Positions 42,331 to 54,267 are shown, counted from the stretch's first letter. The stretch: DNA of 64,000 nucleotides from Demequinaceae bacterium (GCA_016933155.1 JAFGBM010000005.1:124001-188000), one strand, 5' to 3'. The notes: generated by a model not told the origin, from the sequence alone. Numbers and translations are program-made.

Positions 42331-43082
42331 TAGGCGCAGAGGGCTCGATTGACGTCCTCGAGTTCGTCGATGAGCGAGGCGCATCGCTTGCAGGCGGCGA
42401 GGTGAGCCCTCACCCGGGAGCATTCCCGCTTGCCCAACTCCCCCCTGACGTAGCCGGACAGGCTGTCGAAGATGGACAGACAGGCGGTGTCTTCGGTCGT
42501 GGCCAGGTGGTGCTGGAGGTAGGCCACGCGAAGCGCCGAGCGGGCACGGTAGGCGAGGGCGGCGGCGCCGTTCGCGCTGAGCCCGAGTAGGGGAGCCACC
42601 TCGGCCGGGGTCCTCTTCTCGATCTCGGTGTACCAGAGGATGGCCTGCCACCTTTCGGGCAGGGATCGGAAGGCGAACGCCACGACCGAGTTCTCGAACT
42701 CCATGAGGGACTCTTCGTCGCTCGAGGCGGAGTAGCCGACCGCCTCCTCATGGATCGTCATGTCCTCGTTGGGTCGAACCTGCTTGTCCCTTCGGATGAA
42801 CTCCAGGCCCGTGCGCCTGACGACGGTGAAGAGATAGGCGCGGAAGGAGAGGTCGGGGCCTCCGCCTTCCTGGAGGACCTTGAGCACCCTGATGAAGGAC
42901 TCCGAGACGATGTCGTCGACATCGCTGGGGACGAGCGAGTACTTGGAGGCGACACGGGAGGCCGCTCCCTCGTGGCGTTCGAATAGTGTGCCGAAGGCGG
43001 TACTGTCGCCGCCACGGACGGCGGCGATCAGTTCCGCGTCGCTGGACTCCGTTGTCCAGGTTCCTGCCGATACCTTGTTCAT
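42330..43082 (-). CDS. ECF-type sigma factor with fused C-terminal zinc finger
   Basis: 250 residues. Sigma-2 region at about 25-95 (AFGTLFERHEGAASRVASKY, DVDDIVSESFIRVLKVL), sigma-4 at about 135-190 (FRSLPERWQAILWYTEIEKRTPAEVAPLLGLS). It then extends to a HxxxCxxC motif (H227, C231, C234), the ligand pattern of zinc anti-sigma domains, and ends soon after with no membrane helix. A sigma factor carrying its own anti-sigma-like finger is implied. ATG 43082 with GGAG six bases upstream is preferred over GTG 43094. It lies downstream of the ABC trio on the same strand. Confidence 0.88.
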   Translation of the reverse strand: MNKVSAGTWTTESSDAELIAAVRGGDSTAFGTLFERHEGAASRVASKYSLVPSDVDDIVSESFIRVLKVLQEGGGPDLSFRAYLFTVVRRTGLEFIRRDKQVRPNEDMTIHEEAVGYSASSDEESLMEFENSVVAFAFRSLPERWQAILWYTEIEKRTPAEVAPLLGLSANGAAALAYRARSALRVAYLQHHLATTEDTACLSIFDSLSGYVRGELGKRECSRVRAHLAACKRCASLIDELEDVNRALCA

Positions 43083-43263
43083 GGTCCTCTCCACTCCTTT
43101 GTGGGACTTCCACCTCCATGGTCACCAAAGCACGACGCCGTATGCAAGCCGCGGGCTGTCCAGTCCGTCACATTCCGAGGGGAAACGAGACGTACACCAC
43201 ATCGAACGGCTGTCTTCTATGCGGGGTGTGGGACGAATGTCCGGAAAAACGATTCGATATTCG

Positions 43264-44019
43264 CTACGTTTCGCGGCGGCGGACACCCCGTGCGGCGAGC
43301 CCTAGCAGAACGGGTATCGCGACGAGTGCCACCGCGGCCGGGCCCAGATAGTCTCCGGCCGCACCCTCGTCGACAAGGTCGGCGAGGGCGGCCCCCAGCC
43401 GGGTGGGCAGCCACCGGCCGACGATGTCGGCTATCCCGACGATCGGCAGGGTGACGAGGACGATGAGCGAGACCATCACCGTGGCGAGCATGGTCCGCGC
43501 CCACTGGGCGACGGCCGCGACCACGGCGACGACGAAGGCGAGGAAGAGCACCCCCAAGAGGGTCCCGAGGAGCATCGCTCCGGAGTCGAGGGCGCCGAGG
43601 AGAACCGTCGTCTCGTACCAGGCGGCCCCGACCCCGAGGATGAAGGCAACCGAGACGGCCGCGAACGTGACGACGAGCCTGGGCAGGAGGATCCGCCAGA
43701 CGCTCGGCACCCGGGTGCGGAGGAAAATCCCCATCTCGGGGATGGAGTCGAAGGCGAGGGCTCCAGCCGCCACGACCACGGCCACGAGCGTGCCCACCTG
43801 GACGGCGTTGTTGACGTACTGGATGATCCCGTCGGCCGGGACGGGGTCGGGGAACTCGATCGTCACCCCGTCCAGGTCGCCCCCGGCGATATCGAGCAAC
43901 TGCTCCATGTAGCGCGCGGCAAGCGGACCCATGAGGCCGAAACCGACGAAGACGCCCCCGAGGATGAGCCACCGGCTGGTGCGCTTGAGGCGCAGGAACT
44001 CGAGTCTGAGAAGGCTCAT
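43264..44019 (-). CDS. ABC-2 type membrane subunit
   Basis: 251 residues with six hydrophobic segments and a short extracellular loop after the first (MEQLLDIAGGDLDG). Pattern of ABC-2 permeases that pair with a stand-alone ATPase; the gene for that ATPase is immediately upstream with an ATGA overlap. Substrate unknown; candidates by analogy with B. subtilis YxlG are antimicrobial peptides or envelope stressors. Confidence 0.85.
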   Translation of the reverse strand: MSLLRLEFLRLKRTSRWLILGGVFVGFGLMGPLAARYMEQLLDIAGGDLDGVTIEFPDPVPADGIIQYVNNAVQVGTLVAVVVAAGALAFDSIPEMGIFLRTRVPSVWRILLPRLVVTFAAVSVAFILGVGAAWYETTVLLGALDSGAMLLGTLLGVLFLAFVVAVVAAVAQWARTMLATVMVSLIVLVTLPIVGIADIVGRWLPTRLGAALADLVDEGAAGDYLGPAAVALVAIPVLLGLAARGVRRRET

Positions 44020-44909
44020 GGCTTGGGCCGCCCGCCCGTCAGTTCCAGGAATGCCCGCTCAAGCGAGACCTCCTCGGGGCCGTACGAAACGACGACGGCC
44101 TTGGCCGCTGCTAGGGCTTCGGCGAGCCTCTCCTCCGCATCGGCGAGGGAGGTCACCTCCAGGAAGAGGACGCCATCCGACCTGGCCTCGGCCGACGACA
44201 CCCAGGAAGCCTGGGTGAGGCGGGCCGCGACGGTGTCGGCGTTTCCCCTCAGGTGGACGACATAGCGCGGGACGGCCGATCCCACCAGGAGATCACGAAG
44301 CGGACCTTCGAAGAGGAGTCGTCCCTTGTCGAGGGTGCCGACGGTGTCGCACACCTCTTGGACGTCTGCCAGGATGTGGCTGGAGAAGAGGACGGTCGCG
44401 GTTCCGCGGAGGCGTGCGATGAGGTCGAGGACCTCGCGACGCCCCCCCGGATCGAGGGCGGAGGCGGGCTCGTCGAGGAGGACGAGGCGCGGGCGGCCGA
44501 CGAGGGTGGCGGCGATGCCGAGACGCTGGAGCATGCCCCGGGAGTAGCCTCCGACTCGGCGGCTTCCCGCATCGGCCAGTCCGGTCTCGACGAGGACCTC
44601 GTCGACACGACCGGAGGGACCGTTGGGATCGACGAGGGAGCGGGCGAGGGCGACGACCTCCCGTCCTGTGAGCCAGGGGTCGAACCGGGGGGTGTCCGGG
44701 AGGACGGCGATCTCGCCCGCCCGGGCGTCGATGTGGAGCTCTCCGGAGGTTTCACGACGCAGGCCGGCGAGGATGCCCAGGAGGGTGGTCTTCCCGGCTC
44801 CGTTCGGGCCCGCAAGCCCGTAGATTGACCCCGGTGACACGTTAAGGTCGACGTCGTCGAGGGCGATCGTGCCCCCGTATCGCTTGGTGAGGCTGCGGGT
44901 GGTGATCAC
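44016..44909 (-). CDS. ABC transporter ATP-binding protein
   Basis: 297 residues. Walker A GPNGAGKTT, signature YSRGMLQRLG (LSGGQ position reads YSRGM, common in this family), Walker B LVLLDEPASALDP, and the H-loop SSHILADV. C-terminal extension of about 80 residues. The frame continues upstream, but GTG 44909 overlaps the stop of the PLDc_N gene (GTGA), which fixes it. Partner of the permease encoded downstream. Confidence 0.9.
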   Translation of the reverse strand: MITTRSLTKRYGGTIALDDVDLNVSPGSIYGLAGPNGAGKTTLLGILAGLRRETSGELHIDARAGEIAVLPDTPRFDPWLTGREVVALARSLVDPNGPSGRVDEVLVETGLADAGSRRVGGYSRGMLQRLGIAATLVGRPRLVLLDEPASALDPGGRREVLDLIARLRGTATVLFSSHILADVQEVCDTVGTLDKGRLLFEGPLRDLLVGSAVPRYVVHLRGNADTVAARLTQASWVSSAEARSDGVLFLEVTSLADAEERLAEALAAAKAVVVSYGPEEVSLERAFLELTGGRPKP

Positions 44910-45112
44910 CTGGAGTCTCCGGGGTCCTTTCCGATGAGGAGGTAGACGATTCCTCCCATGGGAACGGAGCCGCAGCAGATGACGATCCAGGCCCATTTGG
45001 GGAGATGACGGACCTTGTGTCGGGCGACGTCGACGATGCAGTAGGCGATGAAAGCCACGGCGAGCGCGAGGAGCGGCGCGACGGCCGCCCAGTTGACGTC
45101 CCAGTCACCCAT
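44906..45112 (-). CDS. small PLDc_N-type membrane protein
   Basis: 68 residues with two membrane helices (about 9-27 and 38-57). The C-terminal helix WAWIVICCGSVPMGGIVYLLIGKD is the phospholipase D nuclease N-terminal pattern seen in YxlE-like proteins. ATG 45112 is preceded by GAAAGG and a -10 TAGGAT (45141-45136). It heads the PLDc_N-ATPase-permease operon. Confidence 0.8.
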   Translation of the reverse strand: MGDWDVNWAAVAPLLALAVAFIAYCIVDVARHKVRHLPKWAWIVICCGSVPMGGIVYLLIGKDPGDSR

Positions 45113-45150
45113 GTCTGCCTGCCTTTCTCGTCTTGATCCTAGGGCAGCGG

Positions 45151-45179
45151 GGCCCGGGCGCAACGATCGCGCCCGGGCC
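45151..45179 (-). terminator. 11-bp GC hairpin downstream of hsp20
   Basis: GGCCCGGGCGC (45151-45161) and GCGCCCGGGCC (45169-45179) pair perfectly around a 7-base loop, 22 bases past the hsp20 stop and before the -10 of the ABC trio. No T-run follows on either strand. It probably ends or stabilises the hsp20 mRNA and insulates the trio. Confidence 0.6.
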
Positions 45180-45201
45180 GCGCCTCATCGAGGCTGGGGG
45201 T

Positions 45202-45648
45202 CTAACTGGACGCCACCTGGATCCTGCGGGGCTTGGCCGACTCGGCCTTGGGGACCGTGATAGTCAGGAGCCCGTCCTTGTAGGCGGCCGAGACCTTGTC
45301 GGGGTCGACCCGGTCAGGCAGGCGGACGGCTCGGTGAAACCGGCCGAAGCGTCGTTCGATGCGGCGGAAACCCTCGGTCTCCTTCTCAGAATAGAAGTCG
45401 CGCTGTCCGGCGATCGTCAGGACATTCTCCTCGATGGAGACGTCGACCTCGTCCGGTTTCACCCCGGGGATCTCGACGTGCAGGGTGAACTCGTTGTCCG
45501 TTTCCTCCACGTCGAGCGCGGGGCTGAACGCCCCCGCGAGGCTTGCATCGGCGTCGCCGAGGAATTGTCGGACGATCCGTTGCCAGTCGTCCTGGAAGGG
45601 CGACACCTCGCCGGTTGGCGCGGGCCGCCTGTTGATGTCGCGTGCCAT
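45202..45648 (-). CDS. small heat shock protein, Hsp20 family
   Basis: ATP-independent holdase chaperone. 148 residues: a variable N-terminus (SPFQDDWQRIVRQFLGD), then the alpha-crystallin domain (FTLHVEIPGVKPDEVDVSIEENVLTIAGQR, GLLTITVPK) and a C-terminal IxV-type motif (RIQV) for oligomer contacts. The open frame runs upstream, but AGGAGG 8 bases before ATG 45648 fixes the start. Upstream repeats resemble the HspR operator. Confidence 0.94.
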   Translation of the reverse strand: MARDINRRPAPTGEVSPFQDDWQRIVRQFLGDADASLAGAFSPALDVEETDNEFTLHVEIPGVKPDEVDVSIEENVLTIAGQRDFYSEKETEGFRRIERRFGRFHRAVRLPDRVDPDKVSAAYKDGLLTITVPKAESAKPRRIQVASS

Positions 45649-45719
45649 GGTGTGTACCTCCTGTTCGGGTATGGACGGGGGTGGCCCGTCGTGTATGCGG
45701 GTGGAAATCGATGGGTTGA

Positions 45720-47948
<2,229 letters not shown>

Positions 47949-48007
47949 CGGGACGCACGCCTGGGGGTTAGCCTGGGACGAGCGGCGCGACACCGTTGGG
48001 GAGCGGG

Positions 48008-48787
48008 GTGAGGATCGTGGCGGAAGAGCCAAGGATCCAGTGGTGGATTCCGGGGCTGGGCCTGCTCGTGTCCGCGACCCTGATCACCGCCGGGTTCGGC
48101 TGGACCATCGACCGGGCCACCCACCGGTACGCGACCGAGGCTCTCGTCGACGCCGGGATCGAGGGGGTCGCGGTTGACAACTCGTACAGGGACGTCATCC
48201 TCACCGGACCTGCAGATTCAGAGGCCGAGGCCGTGGCCCTGGTCGAGGACGCCAGGCTCGTCCAGGACGTTATCTACGTGGTGTCGGGCGTTCCCGGACC
48301 CACGCCGTCTCCGACCCCCACCCCATCCGTCTCCCCCGAGCCGTCGCCGGAACCGACCCCGTCGCCCGAGCCGACCGACACCTGTCAGGAGATCTCTCCC
48401 GAATGCATGGGCGCGGTCGGATACCTGACCTACGTGTTCGACACCACCGACGACCCGACCTTCGCCTTCGACAGCGCCGACCTCACGGCCTCGGACAAGG
48501 CGGCGCTTTCCGAGATCGCCCTGGCGATCACGGACAGCCTCACCTACGATCCGGAGATCCTCATCCACGTGGCCGGCCACACCGACTCCTCCGGCCCAGC
48601 GGCCTATAACCAGACCCTCAGCGAGAACCGGGCCCGGGCGGTGAGGGACTACCTCGTGGCGCAGGGGGTCCCGGCCGGAGCCCTCGGCGTCGTCGGAAAC
48701 GGGGAGGCCCGACCGATCGCCGCGAATGATACAGAAGCCGGACGCGCGGCCAACCGTCGCGTCGAACTCACGATGGTGGAGGACTGA
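48008..48787 (+). CDS. BON-OmpA family envelope protein
   Basis: 259 residues: short cytoplasmic start, one membrane helix (WWIPGLGLLVSATLITAGFG), a BON-like domain (residues 37-92), a Pro/Ser/Thr/Glu linker, and a C-terminal OmpA/MotB peptidoglycan-binding domain (VAGHTDSSGPAAYNQTLSENRARAVRDYL, GEARPIAAND, ANRRVEL). The same order is found in mycobacterial ArfA (Rv0899). Start uncertain among TTG 47996, GTG 48008 and GTG 48017. Followed at once by an HhH gene. Confidence 0.85.
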   Translation: MRIVAEEPRIQWWIPGLGLLVSATLITAGFGWTIDRATHRYATEALVDAGIEGVAVDNSYRDVILTGPADSEAEAVALVEDARLVQDVIYVVSGVPGPTPSPTPTPSVSPEPSPEPTPSPEPTDTCQEISPECMGAVGYLTYVFDTTDDPTFAFDSADLTASDKAALSEIALAITDSLTYDPEILIHVAGHTDSSGPAAYNQTLSENRARAVRDYLVAQGVPAGALGVVGNGEARPIAANDTEAGRAANRRVELTMVED

Positions 48788-48788
48788 C

Positions 48789-49229
48789 ATGGATGTAATC
48801 CGCGACGCGTGGCCTTGGGTGCTGTCTGCGTTCCTGCTGGGGGTGCTCTGCGGCTGGCTCGTGACCCGGCGGTACTGCCGCGACCGCGTCTCCTCGAAGC
48901 CGGCAGGATTCGCGGCCATGCCCTCTTCTGGCCCAGAGGAGCTTGCGAAGGGCTCGGCGGTCCTGGGATTCAAGGTCCGACTCAACGACCTCCGGGCCGT
49001 CGAGGGGATCGGCCCCAAGATCGAGAAGCTCATGAACGACGACGGCATCCGCACCTGGGCCGACCTCGCCTCCGCCCAGGTGTCTCACCTGGAAAGGATC
49101 CTCGACGCAGCCGGACACGACTACCAGATGCACGTTCCCACGACTTGGCCCCAGCAGGCCCGGATGCTGGCCGAGGCCCGGTGGGAGGAGTTCAAGGAAC
49201 TCACCGATCGACTCAAGGGAGGCCGGTAG
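48789..49229 (+). CDS. membrane-anchored helix-hairpin-helix protein
   Basis: 146 residues: an N-terminal membrane helix (WPWVLSAFLLGVLCGWLVT), a linker, then a nucleic-acid-binding HhH module of the COG3743 type (RAVEGIGPKIEKLMNDDGIRTWADLASAQVSHLERIL, WPQQARMLAEARWEEF). ATG 48789 starts one base after the stop of the OmpA gene. Such HhH proteins often sit beside OmpA-like genes; function unknown. Confidence 0.8.
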   Translation: MDVIRDAWPWVLSAFLLGVLCGWLVTRRYCRDRVSSKPAGFAAMPSSGPEELAKGSAVLGFKVRLNDLRAVEGIGPKIEKLMNDDGIRTWADLASAQVSHLERILDAAGHDYQMHVPTTWPQQARMLAEARWEEFKELTDRLKGGR

Positions 49230-49257
49230 GAGAAGCGTCTCCGAGCCAACCTCCCGC

Positions 49258-49269
49258 TAGACTCGCGGC
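49258..49269 (+). promoter_or_regulatory. leaderless promoter -10 of gatC
   Basis: TAGACT (49258-49263), six bases, then ATG 49270. Confidence 0.6.
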
Positions 49270-49569
49270 ATGGCATCCCTCGACCGCGCCGAAGTGGCGC
49301 GCCTCGCCGCCCTCGCTCGGATCGACCTCGACGACCGCGACCTCGACAGGCTCTCCGGGCAGCTATCCGCGATCGTCGACGCCGTGGCGAAGGTCCAGGA
49401 AGTGGCCACCCCCGATGTGCCCGCGACCTCCCACCCCATCCCCATGAGCAACGTCCATCGACCCGACGAGGTCCGACCGTCCCTCAGCCAGGAGGACGCC
49501 CTGGCGGCGGCCCCGGCCGCCGAGAGCGGCCGGTTCCGGGTTCCCCAGATCCTGGGGGAGGAGGCGTGA
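49270..49569 (+). CDS. gatC: Asp/Glu-tRNA amidotransferase subunit C
   Basis: Small subunit that stabilises GatA in the complex converting Glu-tRNA(Gln) and Asp-tRNA(Asn) to the amide forms. 99 residues. The N-terminal motif [24 protein letters not shown] and the C-terminal [13 protein letters not shown] are typical. First gene of gatCAB; leaderless start. The stop overlaps gatA (GTGA). Confidence 0.96.
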   Translation: MASLDRAEVARLAALARIDLDDRDLDRLSGQLSAIVDAVAKVQEVATPDVPATSHPIPMSNVHRPDEVRPSLSQEDALAAAPAAESGRFRVPQILGEEA

Positions 49570-51077
49570 GGAACCTCAACCGCCTGACCGCCCAGGCCAT
49601 GGTCGACGCCTTCTCCTCGGGCAAGATGACGTCCGTGCAGGCGACGGAGGCCGCCCTGGACCGCATCGCACAGGTCGACGGAGCCGTCCACGCGTTCCTC
49701 CACGTCGACGCCGAGGGGGCCCTTGAGGCCGCGGAAGCCGTCGACAAGGACCGGGCGGCAGGGAAGAGCCTCCCCCTCCTCGCCGGCGTGCCCGTCGCGG
49801 TCAAGGACGTGCTCGTGACCAAGGGCCTGCCGACAACGGCCGGCTCCCGCATCCTCGAAGGCTGGATGCCGCCCTACGACGCGACCGTCGTCGAGAGGCT
49901 CAAGGCGGCGCGGATGCCGATCATCGGCAAGACGAACATGGATGAGTTCGCCATGGGCTCCTCGACAGAGCATTCCGGCTATGGCCCGACCCACAACCCC
50001 TGGGACCTCGACCGGATCCCCGGCGGTTCCGGGGGAGGCTCGGCCGCTTCCCTCGCCGCGTTCGAGGTGCCCCTCGCGATCGGGTCCGACACCGGAGGAT
50101 CGATCCGTCAGCCGGCCGCCGTAACGGGGACCGTCGGGGTCAAACCCACCTATGGGGCGGTGAGCCGATACGGCGTCATCGCCCTCGCGTCGTCCCTCGA
50201 CCAGGTGGGGCCGTGCGCCAGGACCGTCCACGACGCCGCCCTGCTCCATGAGGTCATCGCCGGACACGATCCTCGCGATGCGACGAGCCTTCCCGAGGCC
50301 GTCCCTCCCGTCGTCACCGCAGCAAACCGAGGCCGACAGGACGGCCTGGAGGGCGTCAGGGTCGGGGTCATCAAGGAGTTGACGGGGGAGGGTTTCCAGA
50401 GCGGGGTCCGGCAACGCTTCGAGGAGGCGATCCATCAGCTGTCGTCACTCGGGGCCAAGGTCACCGAGGTGTCGTGTCCCAGTTTCGCCTACGCCCTCGC
50501 CGCCTACTACCTCATCCTCCCGTCCGAGGCATCGTCCAACCTCGCCAAGTACGACTCCGTGCGGTTCGGGCTCCGGGTCGACGACGGGGGGACGATCGAG
50601 AGGGTCATGGGTGCGACACGGGCCGCCGGATTCGGCGACGAGGTGAAGAGGCGCATCATCCTGGGAACCTACGCCCTCTCGGCCGGGTACTACGACGCCT
50701 ACTACGGGAGCGCGCAGAAGGTCCGGACCCTCATCCAGCGGGACTTCGGCGAGGCCTTCGGAGCCGTCGATGTGCTCGTCTCCCCGACCTGTCCCACGAC
50801 GGCCTTCCGCCTGGGCGAGCAGGTCGACGACCCGCTGACGATGTACCTCAACGACATCGCGACGATTCCCGCGAACCTGGCCGGCATACCCGGCATGTCC
50901 CTCCCCATCGGGCTTGCTCCGGAGGACGGTTTGCCGGTGGGACTGCAGATCCTGGCCCCGGCCAGGGTCGACGACCGTCTCTACCGGGTGGGGGCCGCCC
51001 TGGAAGGAGCACTCGTCGACGTGTGGGCGGGAACCCTCCTGACGCAGGCTCCTCCCCTCGAGGGGGTGCCCGTATGA
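49566..51077 (+). CDS. gatA: Asp/Glu-tRNA amidotransferase subunit A
   Basis: Glutamine amidase subunit. 503 residues, amidase signature family. The triad is K80 (VPVAVKDVL), S155 ([12 protein letters not shown]) and S179 ([12 protein letters not shown]). The GTG at 49566 overlaps gatC; the end overlaps gatB by ATGA. Confidence 0.97.
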   Translation: MRNLNRLTAQAMVDAFSSGKMTSVQATEAALDRIAQVDGAVHAFLHVDAEGALEAAEAVDKDRAAGKSLPLLAGVPVAVKDVLVTKGLPTTAGSRILEGWMPPYDATVVERLKAARMPIIGKTNMDEFAMGSSTEHSGYGPTHNPWDLDRIPGGSGGGSAASLAAFEVPLAIGSDTGGSIRQPAAVTGTVGVKPTYGAVSRYGVIALASSLDQVGPCARTVHDAALLHEVIAGHDPRDATSLPEAVPPVVTAANRGRQDGLEGVRVGVIKELTGEGFQSGVRQRFEEAIHQLSSLGAKVTEVSCPSFAYALAAYYLILPSEASSNLAKYDSVRFGLRVDDGGTIERVMGATRAAGFGDEVKRRIILGTYALSAGYYDAYYGSAQKVRTLIQRDFGEAFGAVDVLVSPTCPTTAFRLGEQVDDPLTMYLNDIATIPANLAGIPGMSLPIGLAPEDGLPVGLQILAPARVDDRLYRVGAALEGALVDVWAGTLLTQAPPLEGVPV

Positions 51078-52597
51078 GCGCGACGACCGACTCCTACGAG
51101 GAGGTGCTCGAGAGGTTCGACCCGGTGTTCGGCATCGAGGTTCACGTGGAACTCAACACCCAGACCAAACTGTTCTGCGGGTGCGCGAATGGGTTCGGGG
51201 CGGAACCGAACACCCAGGTCTGTCCCGTGTGTCTCGGGCTTCCCGGATCGCTCCCCGTGACGAACGCCAAGGCCGTGGAATCTGCGATCCGGCTCGGCCT
51301 CGCCCTCGGATGCTCCATCCGCGAGTCCAGCCGTTTCGCCAGGAAGAACTACTTCTACCCGGACCTTGCGAAGGACTATCAGATTTCGCAATACGACGAG
51401 CCCACGTGCTACGACGGGGCGATCGACGTCATCCTGGGCGATGGCACCACGGTCACGATCGGGATCGAACGGGCACACATCGAGGAGGACGCCGGCAAGA
51501 ACACCCACGTGGGCGGAACCGGCGGCATCCAGGGCGCCGACTACTCGCTCGTGGACTACAACCGGGGCGGGGTCCCCCTCGTCGAGATCGTCACCAAGCC
51601 CGTTACGGGCATGGGGTTGCGCACGGCCGAGGTGGCCCGCGCCTACGTCGCGACCATCCGGGACATCGTCAAGGCCTTGGGGATCTCGGACGGCCGGATG
51701 GAACAGGGATCCCTCCGCGCGGACGTCAACCTGTCCTTGCGGCCCCAGGCCGGGCCCGGCGGGGATCAGAACGAGATCCCCTTCGGCAAGCGCTCGGAGA
51801 CCAAGAACGTCAACTCCCTCCGGGCGATCGAGAAGGCGATCCACTTCGAGGTGGCCCGACAGGGCGCGCTCCTCTCTGCCGGGAAGGCCGTCACCCAGGA
51901 GACGCGCCACTGGCATGAGGACACGAACTCGACGACCCCGGGTCGCTCGAAGGAGGAGGCCGACGACTACCGATACTTCCCGGAGCCGGACCTCATGCCG
52001 GTCGAGCCGACGGAGGAATGGATCGAGGAACTCCGGGCGACCCTACCGGAACACCCGGGGGTCATTCGGGCCCGCCTCCAGGCCGAGTGGGGTTTCGCCG
52101 ACTTGGAGATGCGGGACGTGGTGGCCGCGGATGCGGTGGGAATCATCGAGGACACGGTCGCGGCGGGGGCCTCCCCTCAGGCGGCTCGCAAATGGTGGAT
52201 GGGGGAGTTGGCGCGGATCGCGAACGAGACCGGGACCGACCTCGCCGATCTGCCCGTCACCCCCGAAGACGTCGCCGAACTCCAGGACCTGGTCGCATCC
52301 GGGGCCCTCAACGACAAACTCGCCCGTCAGGCGCTCGCCGGGACGCTGGCCGGAGAAGGCTCGCCGAGGGCGGTCGCCGAGGCCAGGGGTCTCGCCATCG
52401 TGTCGGATGGCGCCGCCCTCGAATCCGCCGTCGACGCGGCCCTCGCATCCCAGCCCGACGTGCTCGCGAAGATCCAGGACGGGAAGGTCCAGGCCGCGGG
52501 CGCTATCGTCGGGGCGGTCATGAAGGCGACGGGAGGCCAGGCTGACGCGGCCTTGGTCCGGGCGATCATCCTCAGGAGGGCTGGGGTCGAAGGCTAG
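51074..52597 (+). CDS. gatB: Asp/Glu-tRNA amidotransferase subunit B
   Basis: tRNA-binding and kinase-like subunit. 507 residues: [19 protein letters not shown] at the N-terminus, [38 protein letters not shown], and the C-terminal YqeY-like domain. The frame is open far upstream in gatA, but ATG 51074 overlaps its stop. Its TAG interlocks with the convergent gene in CTAG (52594-52597). Confidence 0.97.
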   Translation: MSATTDSYEEVLERFDPVFGIEVHVELNTQTKLFCGCANGFGAEPNTQVCPVCLGLPGSLPVTNAKAVESAIRLGLALGCSIRESSRFARKNYFYPDLAKDYQISQYDEPTCYDGAIDVILGDGTTVTIGIERAHIEEDAGKNTHVGGTGGIQGADYSLVDYNRGGVPLVEIVTKPVTGMGLRTAEVARAYVATIRDIVKALGISDGRMEQGSLRADVNLSLRPQAGPGGDQNEIPFGKRSETKNVNSLRAIEKAIHFEVARQGALLSAGKAVTQETRHWHEDTNSTTPGRSKEEADDYRYFPEPDLMPVEPTEEWIEELRATLPEHPGVIRARLQAEWGFADLEMRDVVAADAVGIIEDTVAAGASPQAARKWWMGELARIANETGTDLADLPVTPEDVAELQDLVASGALNDKLARQALAGTLAGEGSPRAVAEARGLAIVSDGAALESAVDAALASQPDVLAKIQDGKVQAAGAIVGAVMKATGGQADAALVRAIILRRAGVEG

Positions 52598-53178
52598 GGC
52601 GAGGCATGGCCGAACGGGCGCCGAGCGACGGTTCCCAACCTCTTCAGGAGCCACCAGAGGAGGGAGAAGGACGTTCCGAGGATGAGGATGGCTGCTGCCA
52701 GCACCCCCAACGGGATCCGGACGAAAGCGATGACCCAGAAACTCGACCACCATGCCCGGAGGCGGGCGCTCCGATAGGCGCGGTCGCTCACGTTCCAGTC
52801 GGCCTCTTGAACGGGGACGTTCCGCAGTCGCTTCAGCATGAGATCGCCGAAGTCGGGAGCCTCGTCGCAATGGCGGTCATGGGACTCATCACCTTCATTC
52901 GCGCACCACGAGTCGATCTCGTCGTCGATGGAGGACCGGAGGGAGGCAAGCATCTCCGTCGGTAGGAACCGTCCCTCGCGTTCCTCGAGCAGCCCGGAGC
53001 CCAAGAACCGTCGAATTGTCCTCAGGAACTGGTCCTGGTGAACCCCGCCGGGAAGGCGGGATGCGCGGACGATGAGGTCCCCAAGGGTCTGACCCTGGCG
53101 TTTCGGATCGAAGTGATCGAGGAGCCAGGCTTCGCCGGGCGTCCAGGCGGTGCTGGCGCGGGAGCGCTCGGAGGACAC
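52594..53178 (-). CDS. protein of unknown function with C-terminal membrane helix
   Basis: 194 residues. A soluble N-terminal part ([42 protein letters not shown]) with winged-helix-like spacing, a Cys/His cluster ([15 protein letters not shown]), and two closely spaced hydrophobic stretches at the end. No family recognised. GTG 53178 is six bases after the minus-strand hexamer TAGAAT (53190-53185). Confidence 0.7.
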   Translation of the reverse strand: MSSERSRASTAWTPGEAWLLDHFDPKRQGQTLGDLIVRASRLPGGVHQDQFLRTIRRFLGSGLLEEREGRFLPTEMLASLRSSIDDEIDSWCANEGDESHDRHCDEAPDFGDLMLKRLRNVPVQEADWNVSDRAYRSARLRAWWSSFWVIAFVRIPLGVLAAAILILGTSFSLLWWLLKRLGTVARRPFGHASP

Positions 53179-53190
53179 GCGCCGATTCTA
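53179..53190 (-). promoter_or_regulatory. leaderless promoter -10
   Basis: TAGAAT on the minus strand (53190-53185), six bases, then GTG 53178. Supports the chosen start of the unknown membrane protein. Confidence 0.5.
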
Positions 53191-53283
53191 TGACCTGGGT
53201 TTATGGCTGGCGAGGAATCATCGAGAGGGATAGTTGTCGCGGGATACCGCTCGCCGGTGCGGCGGCTCCGACAGGGATGGTGC

Positions 53284-53295
53284 CAAACTTGACGA
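53284..53295 (+). promoter_or_regulatory. possible leaderless -10 (dehydrogenase)
   Basis: CAAACT (53284-53289), six bases, then GTG 53296. It deviates at the first base from TANNNT but keeps the spacing. Confidence 0.35.
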
Positions 53296-54252
53296 GTGAT
53301 CACCCTGTCGGTGCCCGACGAGCGATTCCTCCCTCTCGTCGGTGACCTTGGACCAGATGTCAGGATCATCGTCTGGGACATGGAGGATGAGGCCCCCGCT
53401 GACGAACGAGAAGCCCTGTCGATCGTCGCGGTCCCCTACTACAAGGTCGGGAAAGCGATGTTCCGGAGGGTGCACGCCCTTCCCAACCTCCGCCTGCTCC
53501 AGATCCCCTCCGCAGGCTACGAACACGCGGTGGCGCACGTCCCACCCGGGGTGTCCTTGGCCAGTGCCCGGGGGGTTCACGACGCCGGGACATCGGAGAT
53601 GGCCATTGGGTTGGCCCTCGCCGTCCTCAGGGGCATCGATGATGCCGCCCGAGACATGGTGACGGGGACGTGGCGGTGGAGGGAACTCACCTCGTTGGCC
53701 GATCGCAGGTGCCTGATCGTCGGGTACGGGAGCATCGGGGCGGCGATCGGGGAGAGGCTCGAGGCTATGGAGGCGGAGGTCGTCGCGGTCGCCCGAACCG
53801 CCCGGACCATCGCCGACGACCGGATCGTCCACGGAGCGGACGAGTTGCCCACCCTTCTCGGATCCGCCGAAGTCGTCTTCGTCGTGACCCCCCTGAGCGA
53901 CGAAACCCGCCACCTGGTGGACGCCAGATTCCTCGCTGCGATGCCGGACGGTGCCCTCCTCGTGAGCATCGGGAGAGGAGGTGTCGTGGACCAGGAGGCC
54001 CTCCTCGTCGAGGTCGCCTCGGGCCGCCTCCGGGCCGCCCTCGACGTTACCGATCCCGAGCCCCTTCCCCCCGATCATCCGCTCTGGCGCACCCCGGGGG
54101 TCCTCATCACGCCGCACATCGGAGGGGCCGTCCGCGCCGCCGATCGGCGTTTCGCCGCGCTGTTGCGCCGACAGGTCGAGGCGATCCGGGAGGGCAGGGA
54201 GCCCGAGAATGTCGTCGCCATCGGCCCCAAGGCCTCCGAGCCCAACGGATAG
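53296..54252 (+). CDS. D-2-hydroxyacid dehydrogenase
   Basis: 318 residues. NAD-binding GYGSIGAAIGERLE; catalytic Arg in VSIGRGGVVDQEAL, Glu in DVTDPEPLPPDHPLW, and His in ITPHIGG. Substrate cannot be told apart within the family (phosphoglycerate, glyoxylate or other 2-keto acids); it lacks the C-terminal ACT domain of SerA. Monocistronic. Confidence 0.9.
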   Translation: MITLSVPDERFLPLVGDLGPDVRIIVWDMEDEAPADEREALSIVAVPYYKVGKAMFRRVHALPNLRLLQIPSAGYEHAVAHVPPGVSLASARGVHDAGTSEMAIGLALAVLRGIDDAARDMVTGTWRWRELTSLADRRCLIVGYGSIGAAIGERLEAMEAEVVAVARTARTIADDRIVHGADELPTLLGSAEVVFVVTPLSDETRHLVDARFLAAMPDGALLVSIGRGGVVDQEALLVEVASGRLRAALDVTDPEPLPPDHPLWRTPGVLITPHIGGAVRAADRRFAALLRRQVEAIREGREPENVVAIGPKASEPNG

Positions 54253-54267
54253 GACGCTCGGGCGCCG

